From: RGIG5579 sp045580105
GTDB lineage: Bacteria; Bacillota; Clostridia; Oscillospirales; SIG627
Assembly: GCA_045580105.1 (NCBI GenBank)
Contig: JAZNNH010000086.1
Coordinates: 1 to 23,891 of the forward strand
Direction of reading: 5' to 3'
DNA length: 23,891 nt
Below are positions 1 to 7,207 of this stretch, piece after piece (within the stretch, counting starts at the first letter, position 1; every line of letters starts with the position of its first letter). The notes beneath the pieces were generated by a model that saw only the letters and a program-made list of their open reading frames with translations, made no database searches and was not told the DNA's origin. The position numbers and the translations under genes were made by a program.

Positions 1-45
1 ACCCTTCTCGGTCGGATCCCACCTCCTTGGCGGCGGTGGACTCTC

Positions 46-74
46 AGTTTACCAAATACTCTCTCCATTGTCAA
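46..74 (-). promoter_or_regulatory. Sigma-A promoter reading out of the left edge
   Basis: On the minus strand TTGACA (69-74) is followed after 17 bp by TAAACT (46-51), a near-consensus vegetative promoter. Transcription would begin near position 40 and leave the window. The visible leader contains complementary CCACC and GGTGG tracts and an AAGGAGG string (22-28), but no start codon follows at a usable distance, so the start of a structured leader or RNA gene is as likely as a ribosome binding site. The transcribed gene is not visible. Confidence 0.6.
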
Positions 75-327
75 GTGGTTTTTTCAAAAAAATCCCCGAA
101 TTCTCAATGTTTTCCTTTTGTTCATAAACCCTATGTCTTTCCGTCATTTTTGCAAATTCCCCCTCCCCCTTCGCAAAAAATTCTTCCTTATTATATATAT
201 AGTATTTCACGCCGCTTTTTCCTACTATCCCTTGTGAAACGACACCCTTGTATGAACATCACACAGCACCGAAGATGCTCTCCCTCATAAATCCTCATCG
301 CGCGAAAAAAGTTTGTGCGACGGACTA
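75..327. other. AT-rich non-coding stretch
   Basis: No credible gene is seen here on either strand: open frames lack ribosome binding sites and have low-complexity, Phe/Ser/Pro-rich translations. The stretch contains an alternating TA run near 191-203. It separates the left-going promoter at 46-74 from the right-going promoter at 328-356. Confidence 0.5.
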
Positions 328-356
328 TTGAAATATTTGAAAACACCCGCTATAAT
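328..356 (+). promoter_or_regulatory. Strong sigma-A promoter with no gene behind it
   Basis: TTGAAA (328-333), a 17-bp spacer and a perfect TATAAT (351-356) form a strong plus-strand promoter with an expected start near 363. About 10 nt later the transcript meets a strong hairpin with a U-run (373-416), so the predicted product is an RNA of roughly 50-55 nt. Read-through would run antisense to the broken XRE regulator gene at 415-660. It may be a small RNA, an antisense promoter, or the remnant of a deleted gene. Confidence 0.55.
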
Positions 357-372
357 GGCACATTCGCTGATA

Positions 373-416
373 AAAAAGGAAGCAGTATTTGTGTTTTACA
401 ATACTGTTTCCTTTTT
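373..416. terminator. Bidirectional intrinsic terminator
   Basis: A 17-bp inverted repeat (arms 373-389 and 400-416, one G/T wobble) with a 10-nt loop is flanked by A-runs and T-runs, so it can terminate both strands. On the minus strand it overlaps the stop codon of the regulator pseudogene. On the plus strand it lies just after the promoter at 328-356. Confidence 0.75.
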
Positions 417-660
417 ACAATTTTGTTCTCAACAGCTGGTCGGTTGTCACTTTAAAAAAGTCTGCTAAAGCAACTACCTCATAATCCGGAACGAAGCGAG
501 TCCCTTGTTCGATTCGCAAAATGGTAAGATCTGAGAACTCATATCCCTACAGCTGAAGCTTAGCAGCCAGTGCTTTTTGCGTCAGTCCGCGTTTCGTACG
601 CAGGGCTTTCACGTTTGCGCCGATAATATTCTTGGATTCTCCGTTCCAATATATTTTCAC
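415..660 (-). pseudogene. XRE-family (Cro/CI-like HTH) regulator broken by one in-frame TAG
   Basis: Read from GTG at 660 (AGGTGG at 664-669 as ribosome binding site), the frame encodes 81 codons of a compact XRE-type helix-turn-helix protein, interrupted only at codon 38 by TAG (547-549). Before the stop is IIGANVKALRTKRGLTQKAL, the first two helices of an HTH_3 domain. After it come DLTILRIEQG (recognition-helix region) and RFVPDYEVVALADFFKVTTD, the usual C-terminal part of the fold. The frame is otherwise intact, so a single C-to-T change of CAG (Gln) would explain the break. TAG is an ordinary stop in this genome, since the gene ending at 21127 uses it, so recoding is unlikely. A sequencing error or a recent inactivation is possible. 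The gene is divergent from the peptide gene at 770-829 and was probably its repressor. Confidence 0.8.
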
Positions 661-679
661 TCTACCACCTCAAACCTTA

Positions 680-747
680 TAAAGATGAAGTTTTCATATT
701 GATTTTATCCAAAAATGATGGTATACTACTTCTAAAGATGAAGTTTT
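680..747 (+). repeat. Pair of 15-bp direct repeats bracketing a promoter (putative operators)
   Basis: The string TAAAGATGAAGTTTT occurs at 680-694 and again at 733-747, 53 bp apart (about five helical turns). The first copy continues to ATGAAGTTTTCAT, which has ATGAA/TTCAT dyad symmetry. The two copies bracket the promoter at 699-727. The arrangement is typical of paired repressor operators, and the divergent XRE gene is the natural candidate regulator. Confidence 0.6.
699..727 (+). promoter_or_regulatory. Sigma-A promoter for the small peptide gene
   Basis: TTGATT (699-704), a 17-bp spacer and TATACT (722-727). The transcription start would fall near 734, inside the second copy of the direct repeat, so a bound repressor there would block initiation. 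Confidence 0.7.
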
Positions 748-769
748 TAAAATTATTGGAGGGAACAAA

Positions 770-829
770 ATGAACAAAAACGAGGCAACTCGTCAAGGAT
801 ATGGTGCCTGCGGCAATTGCTATAAATAA
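770..829 (+). CDS. 19-residue peptide with a CGNC motif
   Basis: A complete miniature transcription unit encodes MNKNEATRQGYGACGNCYK. The ATG at 770 has a strong GGAGGG ribosome binding site (758-763) six bases upstream, a sigma-A promoter before it (699-727) and an intrinsic terminator directly after it (836-874), so the frame is very likely translated although short. The N-terminal half is polar and charged. The C-terminal half, QGYGACGNCYK, is Gly-rich with two Cys spaced CxxC. There is no signal peptide or membrane segment. I do not recognise the family. A ribosomally made precursor peptide, a signalling peptide or a small metal/redox-active peptide are possibilities. No maturation enzyme is encoded nearby. 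Confidence 0.55.
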   Translation: MNKNEATRQGYGACGNCYK

Positions 830-835
830 AACAAG

Positions 836-874
836 AGACAGTCCCCCGTTTTTTCGGGAGACTGTCTTTTGTTT
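836..874 (+). terminator. Intrinsic terminator of the peptide gene
   Basis: The arms AGACAGTC (836-843) and GACTGTCT (860-867), extended by CCCG/CGGG, enclose a TTTTTT loop and are followed by TTTTGTTTTT. It closes the peptide unit seven bases after its stop codon. Confidence 0.85.
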
Positions 875-886
875 TTGGGAAAAGAA

Positions 887-915
887 TTGCATTTTGCGGC
901 AAGGTGTGCTACAAT
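887..915 (+). promoter_or_regulatory. Promoter of ychF
   Basis: TTGCAT (887-892), a 17-bp spacer and TACAAT (910-915) with an extended TGC in front of the -10 box. It lies about 40 bp upstream of the ychF start and just behind the preceding terminator, so ychF is transcribed on its own. Confidence 0.7.
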
Positions 916-953
916 ATTCCCATTGAAAAAAATGCCAAGGAGAACAAACAAAG

Positions 954-2057
954 ATGAAATTAGGTATCGTGGGTTTGCCCAACGTGGGCAAAAGCACTTT
1001 GTTTAATGCGATGACCGGAGGTGGGGCGCAGGCCGCCAACTACCCGTTTTGCACCATTGAGCCGAACGTTGGCGTGGTGCCGGTGCCGGATGAACGAATT
1101 CAGAAGCTTGCCGAAATGTACGAGCCGGAAAAGGTCACCCCTGCGGTGATTGAATTCGTGGATATTGCGGGACTGGTGAAAGGGGCAAGCCAAGGTGAGG
1201 GACTGGGAAACAAATTCCTTTCCCACATTCGCGAGGTGGATGCCATCGTGCACGTGGTGCGCTGCTTTGAAGATGCGGACATTGTTCACGTGGACAAGGG
1301 AATTGATCCGGTGCGTGATGCGGACATCATCAATATGGAACTGATCCTTTCCGATATGGAAATTCTGGAGCGCCGTTTGGATCGCGCTCAAAAGAGATTC
1401 AAGGGCGACAAGAGCGCGCAGACGGAAATTGACCTGATTCAAAAGCTGATGGGCAAGCTCGAAGACGGAAAAAGCCCGCGCGGCTTGGAATTTTCCGAAG
1501 CCGAAGAAGCGCTTCTTCTCGAAATGCCCCTGCTTTCCATGAAAGGGCAAATCTTTGCCGCCAACGTTTCCGAGGATGACATCAAGCGCGGCGATGCGCT
1601 TGCCGATCACAACCCTCACTTTGCAGCACTGAGCGCCTACGCTGCCGAAAGCGGAAACGGCATCATTCCCATTTGTGCCAAAATCGAATCGGAACTGGCA
1701 GAGCTCCCGCCGGAAGATCGCGAACTGTTTTTGGAGGATTTGGGCATCTCCCACGCAGGTCTTGACCGTCTTGTGAGTGCCAGCTACGAGCTTTTGGGGC
1801 TCATTAGCTATCTGACCGCAGGCAAACCCGAGGTGCGCGCATGGACGATCACCCGCGGCACACTCGCTCCGCAGGCGGCAGGCAAAATCCACTCCGATTT
1901 CGAACGCGGCTTCATCCGCGCCGAAGTGGTTTCCTTTGACGATCTGATTCGCCTCGGCTCGATGGCAGCCATTCGGGAAAAGGGACTTCTTCGCAGTGAA
2001 GGCAAGGAATACGTGATGCAGGACGGCGACGTGGTTCTCTTCCGCTTCAACGTCTGA
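954..2057 (+). CDS. ychF: Redox/ribosome-associated ATPase YchF (OLA1 family)
   Basis: The 367-residue product has the full length of the family. It belongs to the Obg-related TRAFAC P-loop proteins, which unusually prefer ATP and associate with ribosomes and stress responses. The P-loop GLPNVGKST is at residues 7-15, and the switch/G3 motif DIAGLVKGASQGEGLGNKF follows near residue 70. A coiled-coil helical insertion occupies the middle, and the strand ending FAANVSEDD is in the place of the GTPase NKxD motif, as expected for an ATP-preferring YchF. The C-terminal TGS-like domain carries AWTITRGTLAPQAAGKIHSD and the conserved IRAEVV...EGKEYVMQDGDVV. Start at ATG 954, with AAGGAG at 937-942. 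Monocistronic, between its own promoter and the terminator at 2082-2112. Confidence 0.97.
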   Translation: MKLGIVGLPNVGKSTLFNAMTGGGAQAANYPFCTIEPNVGVVPVPDERIQKLAEMYEPEKVTPAVIEFVDIAGLVKGASQGEGLGNKFLSHIREVDAIVHVVRCFEDADIVHVDKGIDPVRDADIINMELILSDMEILERRLDRAQKRFKGDKSAQTEIDLIQKLMGKLEDGKSPRGLEFSEAEEALLLEMPLLSMKGQIFAANVSEDDIKRGDALADHNPHFAALSAYAAESGNGIIPICAKIESELAELPPEDRELFLEDLGISHAGLDRLVSASYELLGLISYLTAGKPEVRAWTITRGTLAPQAAGKIHSDFERGFIRAEVVSFDDLIRLGSMAAIREKGLLRSEGKEYVMQDGDVVLFRFNV

Positions 2058-2081
2058 TCTCTTTTAACAAAAAACAGCAAT

Positions 2082-2112
2082 AAAAAAGGACTGATTGAAT
2101 CAGTCCTTTTTT
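2082..2112. terminator. Bidirectional terminator between ychF and the lipoprotein gene
   Basis: The arms GGACTGAT (2088-2095) and ATCAGTCC (2099-2106) enclose a 3-nt loop. A-run and T-run flanks extend the pairing, so it serves both convergent genes. Confidence 0.85.
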
Positions 2113-2122
2113 GTTTTGCTCT

Positions 2123-3931
2123 TTACGATGCACTCTCTGCGGGAGCTGCCTCCAGATCTTCGAAGTGCAAAATGCCATCCAGCTTGTGGAGCTTGGAAAT
2201 GTAGTTTTTATACTCGGTACGGAATCCGGCTTTTTCAGAGAAGTTGGTGTAGGTGTCGGAGAAGCGACCTTCGGGGTTCTTGCTGATTTCTTCGTACAGA
2301 TCGTTGAGGATCTGCATATAATCGGGGTTACCGTAACGCAGATTTTCGTAGATCGGATCGACGTAAGCTTTGAATTCCGAGAAGAGCTTGAGCCACTTCT
2401 GTTCCTTTTCATCTTCCCAATTGTAGCGGAAGCCGAGGAAGGCACCCATGCGGGAGTTCAGGTTCTTCTGTTTTGCTTTTTCAATGTAATCGGGATCCAT
2501 GGTGTCGAGCGTGTGACCGATGATGGTGTTACCGATTTTGTTGAAATCCATGGAATAGGAATCGTCAAGGATCGTGATGACGTTTTCGTCCAGATCGTCG
2601 GAGATGAGTTCGTAGTGAACGTCTTCGATACCGAAGGCGAGAAGATTGCGAAGCTCGGAGTCAATGCTCATCAGCTGGAGAATTTCCATAGCTCTTTCGG
2701 GCTCTTGGCAATACTTGCTGATACCGAACAGGCCTACGTTCAAAGCGGCCTCGGTATCAAATTCAGCACCTCTGTAAAGAACGGGGATATATCCTTTTTC
2801 CACCCACTGTGCTTTTTCGGTTTCGTTCAATTGTTCAACCGTTGCGAAGAACTGGTTGGTCTGATCGGCAAGGTAGCCGGCAGTGCGGTAGTTGGCACGG
2901 GTCTGGCAGTACTTCACAAAGCCGTCGCCGAAGGTGCTTCTGGGGTAGACTGCGCAAGCGCAGTTGGTGGTGTCAAACTTGCCGCCCAACAGCGTGTCGT
3001 AGAATACGCCCACGGTGTGACCCATATCGACGTAGGGATAAAAAACGATTCCTTCGGGTTCCCAGTCGCCCAAAATAGGAGCAACGCCGGGTTCGCCTGC
3101 CAGAACCTGTGCATAGACGGGTTCCAGATCGGTGATGGAACGGATCTTCGTGGTGTCAACGTTGTATTTCTCTACCAAGTCGGCACGCAGAAGCAAATAG
3201 GTTTCGTCGTTGATGACGGGCTGGTTGTTGGGAATGCCGTAAAGCGCATTTCCGATGGTGGCACCGGTGATGTAAGAGGGGAATACGTAGTCGGTGACCT
3301 TCTTGAATTTACCGGAGATGTAGCCACTCAGGTCGAGAAGCAGACCCTGCTCGGACCAGCTGTAGTATTCGGTCATACCGGGGATGAAGATGAGGTCCAT
3401 CTGGGTGTCTTTGATCACGGCAACGTCTTTGCCCTGTTCGATCAGTTCAGCTTCTTCCTCTGCCTTTTTCTTGGCTTCGTCTTCTGCCTTCTTGGCTTCT
3501 TCGCGCTGCTTCTGCTCGTATTTGATTCTTTCATCCTTGGACAGGGTTGCCTTGTAAGCAGCTTCGCTTGCTTCCTTGGCCACCTTTTCGGCTTCGGCCT
3601 TCTTGCGCTCTGCTTCTTCTGCTGCAAACTTGTCGTACATATCGTTCAAAGCGGCCTGATATTCTGCCTTGGTAAAAAAGCGCAGGTCGATCGCAGTCTT
3701 ATATTTTGCCACGCAGTGATTGCTCACCTTTTTCTCAACGGCTTCCAATGCCTCTTTGGTGGTTTTTTCATCGGTGATGGCATAAATGGTCAAAGCCAAA
3801 TTCTTTCTCTGAACTTCTTCAACCTTGTCTTCTTCGCCTTCTCCCTCTTTGCTCTCGGTCGAGCACGCAGTCATGCAAAGAGAAAGGAGCATAATGAGTG
3901 CCAAAACCAGACACATCAATCTTTTTGTCAT
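2123..3931 (-). CDS. Lipoprotein resembling an ABC extracellular solute-binding protein, with a coiled-coil insert
   Basis: The 602-residue protein starts with a lipoprotein signal (hydrophobic core, then MTAC with Cys23), so it should be anchored to the outer face of the membrane. Residues about 45-100 look like the first part of a binding-protein lobe (LALTIYAITDEKT). Residues about 100-165 are almost pure Ala/Glu/Lys, predicted as a long charged helix or coiled coil. From about 170 the family-1 solute-binding pattern resumes (DLIFIPGMTEYYSWSEQGLL, then YGIPNNQPVINDETYLLLRA and a long helical C-terminal half). The substrate is not evident, but sugar- or oligosaccharide-type binding proteins are the nearest match. 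No permease or ATPase genes lie nearby, so it is an orphan and could be a sensor or adhesion lipoprotein. ATG 3931 is preceded by AAGGAGG. Confidence 0.75.
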   Translation of the reverse strand: MTKRLMCLVLALIMLLSLCMTACSTESKEGEGEEDKVEEVQRKNLALTIYAITDEKTTKEALEAVEKKVSNHCVAKYKTAIDLRFFTKAEYQAALNDMYDKFAAEEAERKKAEAEKVAKEASEAAYKATLSKDERIKYEQKQREEAKKAEDEAKKKAEEEAELIEQGKDVAVIKDTQMDLIFIPGMTEYYSWSEQGLLLDLSGYISGKFKKVTDYVFPSYITGATIGNALYGIPNNQPVINDETYLLLRADLVEKYNVDTTKIRSITDLEPVYAQVLAGEPGVAPILGDWEPEGIVFYPYVDMGHTVGVFYDTLLGGKFDTTNCACAVYPRSTFGDGFVKYCQTRANYRTAGYLADQTNQFFATVEQLNETEKAQWVEKGYIPVLYRGAEFDTEAALNVGLFGISKYCQEPERAMEILQLMSIDSELRNLLAFGIEDVHYELISDDLDENVITILDDSYSMDFNKIGNTIIGHTLDTMDPDYIEKAKQKNLNSRMGAFLGFRYNWEDEKEQKWLKLFSEFKAYVDPIYENLRYGNPDYMQILNDLYEEISKNPEGRFSDTYTNFSEKAGFRTEYKNYISKLHKLDGILHFEDLEAAPAESAS

Positions 3932-3986
3932 GGAACGGTATCCTCCTTGAAATTGCGACGCAAAGCAAATTGCGCCAATTACTTAT

Positions 3987-4015
3987 ATTTTACACAAAAA
4001 TACCCACAGTGTCAA
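3987..4015 (-). promoter_or_regulatory. Promoter of the solute-binding lipoprotein gene
   Basis: On the minus strand TTGACA (4010-4015), a 17-bp spacer and TAAAAT (3987-3992) give a near-consensus sigma-A promoter about 55 bp upstream of the start codon. The lipoprotein is thus transcribed independently of the upstream rpoD gene. Confidence 0.75.
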
Positions 4016-4111
4016 GGGAATTGCTTCCGTCATTTATCCCTAAAATGGCAAGGAGAAACTGTATCACTTGTCAAATTTAGGGCAATTTGTGAAGCAAATG
4101 TAACCAAACTC

Positions 4112-5278
4112 TTAATCCAGATAGTCTTTCAGCTTCTTCGCGCGGCTGGGATGGCGCAGTTTTCGAAGCGCCTTCGCCTCGATCTGACGGATTCTTTCTC
4201 TGGTGATATTGAACTCTTTTCCCACTTCCTCGAGGGTGCGGCTTCTGCCGTCGTCAAAGCCGAAACGAAGCTTGAGCACCTGCATTTCTCTGGGGGTGAG
4301 GGTGTGGAGCACTTCGTCCAAATGCTCGCGAAGCATCGTATAGCTGGCGGCATCCGCGGGGGCGGGGGCGTCGTCGTCGGGAATGAAGTCGCCCAAGTGG
4401 CTGTCCTCTTCCTCCCCGATGGGGGTTTCCAGCGACACGGGTTCCTGCGCGATCTTCATCGTTTCCCGCACTTTTTCCACCGGAATGTTCATCACTTCCG
4501 CGATTTCCTCAGCGCTGGCCTCGTGACCCAATTCCTGCAGAAGCTGGCGGGACACGCGAAGCACTTTGTTGATGGTTTCTACCATATGCACCGGAATTCG
4601 GATGGTTCTTGCCTGATCGGCAATGGCACGGGTGATCGCCTGACGGATCCACCAAGTGGCGTAGGTGGAAAACTTAAAGCCCTTGTTGTAGTCGAATTTT
4701 TCCACGGCCTTCATCAGACCCAAGTTTCCTTCTTGGATCAGATCGAGAAAGAACATACCGCGGCCAACGTATCGCTTGGCAATGCTGACCACCAAACGAA
4801 GGTTGGCTTCCACCAAATTCTGCTTGGCGTCTTCCCGTTCCTGCTCGGTTTCGCCCTCGATCATAATGCGGGCAAGATTGAATTCTTCCTCACCGGACAA
4901 AAGCGGAACCTTACCGATTTCCTTTAAGTACATTCTGACGTGGTCTTCCAGCGCCATTCCCTCTCCCTGAAGCATTTGCTCCATATCTTGGCTGGTTTCC
5001 ATGGCTTCCACTTCTTCTTCCGCCTTCAATTCGTCCAGATCGGGCGCTTCCATCATAAAGGAGGAAATGTCAACGCCGCTGGCTTCCAGCACGTCGTAGA
5101 GCCGTTCCAGCTGTTCGGATTCATATTCCACGTCCTCGAGCATCGCCATGATTTCGGAGCTTTTCAAGCTTCCCTTTTGTTTGCCTTTTTCGATGATGGC
5201 GTCAAAGGCGCGTTTGAGTTTCATTTCCGGAGAAATTTCCTCGACGGTTTCCTGTTCTAATTCTTTCTTCTTTGTCAT
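4112..5278 (-). CDS. rpoD: Primary RNA polymerase sigma factor (SigA/RpoD)
   Basis: The 388-residue group 1 sigma-70 factor has all regions present. Region 1.1-like helices occupy residues about 15-75 and an acidic linker follows. Region 1.2 carries DHVRMYLKEIGKVPLLSGEE. Region 2 carries RLVVSIAKRYVGRGMFFLDL and the -10-reading segment KFSTYATWWIRQAITRAIAD. Region 3 follows IPVHMVETINK, and region 4 contains the -35-reading helix-turn-helix LEEVGKEFNITRERIRQIEA. It directs core polymerase to the TTGACA/TATAAT promoters seen throughout this window. Its ATG overlaps the dnaG stop codon as ATGA, so translation is coupled to dnaG. This is the usual macromolecular-synthesis pair, here without rpsU. 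No clear terminator follows. Confidence 0.98.
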   Translation of the reverse strand: MTKKKELEQETVEEISPEMKLKRAFDAIIEKGKQKGSLKSSEIMAMLEDVEYESEQLERLYDVLEASGVDISSFMMEAPDLDELKAEEEVEAMETSQDMEQMLQGEGMALEDHVRMYLKEIGKVPLLSGEEEFNLARIMIEGETEQEREDAKQNLVEANLRLVVSIAKRYVGRGMFFLDLIQEGNLGLMKAVEKFDYNKGFKFSTYATWWIRQAITRAIADQARTIRIPVHMVETINKVLRVSRQLLQELGHEASAEEIAEVMNIPVEKVRETMKIAQEPVSLETPIGEEEDSHLGDFIPDDDAPAPADAASYTMLREHLDEVLHTLTPREMQVLKLRFGFDDGRSRTLEEVGKEFNITRERIRQIEAKALRKLRHPSRAKKLKDYLD

Positions 5279-7071
5279 TTTGAATCCTTTCTTGCTTTCT
5301 CCTGCCGAAGCTTAGAGAGCCAATCGGCGCTCAGCGGATCTTTTCTCATTTCTTCTTTTTTCTGTTCTTCGGAAAGCCGCAAGATCAGTTCCAAGAGGAC
5401 GTCGGGCGCGTTATTGCCCAGCTCCTCGCGCTTTTTCTTCATGCCTTCCAACTCCCCGATCTGATCGGGTGAAAAGCGGGCGTTGAGAGAGGAAAACGAA
5501 AATTCTGCGTTCTCGGCACTCTCTTCGAGCAGCGCTTCCAATACACTTCGGCAAAATTCGCATCGGAACAGCTCCGTCCGAAGAGAGGGGCGGATCTTGC
5601 GATCGTTTAGATATTCCGAGCGAAGCAACAGAATCCCCAAAATGTTTTCTTCCTTGGCGGCGCTGGATCGGAACCTCGCCTTGTCGGGATTCACCCGATT
5701 TCCCAGCCCCTGCGTCTTGCGCAGTTCGCGCTCCAGCTTTTCTTTTTCCTCGCGGCGCGCATCGCGCACGCTTTGTTTGCCCGCTTGGGTGCGGATAATC
5801 TCGGCGGGGATGCCGCAGATCTCGGCGGCGCGGCTGATAAACAGTTCTCTCTCCACCGGCGAATCGACACCGGAGAGCAGCTCCACCAGTTCTCGGATGA
5901 AGGCGTTTTTGCCGTCCATACTGTCCAGCGTATGCCGTTCGCGCAAGAGGGAAAATTGATATTCGATCGCGCCCTGCGCCTCGCGCACGCGCTTTTCAAA
6001 CGCGCCTTTTCCGAAGGCGCGGATGAAGTCGTCCGGATCCTTGACCTCTTTTCCGTCCTCGGTCACGCCCGATAGGGTGATGACCCCGACGCGCACGCCC
6101 GTCTGCTGCAAGAGCCGAATCGCTTTGAGGGTGGCAGCTCTGCCCGCCCGATCCGAATCGTAACAGATCAGAACGCGCCGGGCGTAGCGGGAAAGCAGTC
6201 GGCACTGCTCCGAGGTCAGCGCCGTTCCAAGGGATGCCACCGCGCTCGAAACGCCGTGGGCGTGCAGGGACACCGCGTCCATATTGCCTTCGCACAGGAT
6301 CAGTTCTTTTTCGGGGCTGTTTTTGGCAACGTTCAGACCGAAAATGACTCTTCCTTTTTTAAACACGGGCGTATCGTTGGTATTAAAATACTTCCGATCG
6401 CCCTCTTTCATCGGGGCAACCTGCCTTCCGCTGAACGCCACCACGTTGCCCGAAACGTCAATGATCGGGAATATGGCTCTGCCGCGGAAATAGTCGAATG
6501 GTTTTCCGGTTTTGGCGGACACCCCGCCCAAAAAGCCCTCGCGGATTTCTTCCATGCGATAGCCCTTGCCCGTCAGGTGACGCACGAGCGCATCCCAATC
6601 GCGGGGGGCATAGCCCAGACCGAAGCGCTTGATGATCGGCATCTTGAGCCCTCTTGCCAAAAGATAATCCAGCCCCTCCTTGCCCTTGTCGGACAAGAGA
6701 TACTGATGCCAGAAGCGCGCCGCCTCGGCGTTCATCTCGTAAAAGCGTTTTTTGTCGACCTTTTTTTCAAAGGGATTGGAAACGGGCATCGGGAGCGAGG
6801 CGCGGTTGGCTAAATATTCCACCGCCGCCACGTAATCGAGATTTTCCATCTGGCGGATGAACGTGATCACGTCCCCGCCTGCGCCGCAGCCGTAGCAGTA
6901 ATAATGGCTGGGGTTGGAATAGAGGGTAAAGGAGGGCGTCTTTTCATTGTGAAAAGGACAACAGCACACCAGATTGCTTCCGGCGCGCTTGAGGGTGGTA
7001 TATTGGGCAACGATCTCTTCCAAGGGATTGCGAAGCACCACTTCCTGGATAAAGCTTTCGGGAATTCGCAT
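5275..7071 (-). CDS. dnaG: DNA primase DnaG
   Basis: The 598-residue primase synthesises the RNA primers for chromosomal replication with the replicative helicase. The N-terminal CHC2 zinc-binding domain shows CPFH (Cys38, His41) and CYGCG (Cys59, Cys62). The central TOPRIM catalytic domain carries LILCEGNMDAVSLHAHG and the acidic motif ICYDSDRAGRAA. The C-terminal part is the helicase-interaction region and is less conserved, as usual. Length is normal for Firmicutes. ATG 7071 has AAGGAGG a short distance upstream. The stop overlaps the rpoD start by 4 bp. The 274-bp gap upstream contains a cluster of DnaA-box-like motifs, but I could not identify a clear promoter in its AT-rich half. Confidence 0.97.
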   Translation of the reverse strand: MRIPESFIQEVVLRNPLEEIVAQYTTLKRAGSNLVCCCPFHNEKTPSFTLYSNPSHYYCYGCGAGGDVITFIRQMENLDYVAAVEYLANRASLPMPVSNPFEKKVDKKRFYEMNAEAARFWHQYLLSDKGKEGLDYLLARGLKMPIIKRFGLGYAPRDWDALVRHLTGKGYRMEEIREGFLGGVSAKTGKPFDYFRGRAIFPIIDVSGNVVAFSGRQVAPMKEGDRKYFNTNDTPVFKKGRVIFGLNVAKNSPEKELILCEGNMDAVSLHAHGVSSAVASLGTALTSEQCRLLSRYARRVLICYDSDRAGRAATLKAIRLLQQTGVRVGVITLSGVTEDGKEVKDPDDFIRAFGKGAFEKRVREAQGAIEYQFSLLRERHTLDSMDGKNAFIRELVELLSGVDSPVERELFISRAAEICGIPAEIIRTQAGKQSVRDARREEKEKLERELRKTQGLGNRVNPDKARFRSSAAKEENILGILLLRSEYLNDRKIRPSLRTELFRCEFCRSVLEALLEESAENAEFSFSSLNARFSPDQIGELEGMKKKREELGNNAPDVLLELILRLSEEQKKEEMRKDPLSADWLSKLRQEKARKDSK

Positions 7072-7207
7072 CCGGAAACCTCCTTTTTTCTTTTCTTACT
7101 CCTATATACGAACAAAATCAAAATTTCACTTTTTTTCGTTAAAATTTTTTTGCATTCCTTGTGCCAAAAAGCAAAAATATGCGGAAAAAGACAAAAGACG
7201 AAAAAAG

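Noticed and set aside
1..40. T-box antiterminator on the minus strand (AGGTGGGATCCG)
   Set aside because: The promoter starts the transcript only about 20 nt upstream, leaving no room for the specifier stem, and the conserved ACCGCG following TGGN is not matched.
27..290. 87-codon plus-strand open frame at the left edge
   Set aside because: No ribosome binding site, a TTG-type start, low-complexity Phe/Ser/Pro-rich translation, and it is crossed by a promoter on the other strand.
960..1892. 310-codon minus-strand frame inside ychF
   Set aside because: Antisense shadow of a gene with full-length family match and proper signals; no start signal.
2111..4927. A very long plus-strand open frame (938 codons) opposite the lipoprotein and rpoD genes
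   Set aside because: It runs antisense through two clear genes and the gap between them, has no ribosome binding site, and its translation matches no recognisable fold. It is a mirror of codon bias on the opposite strand.
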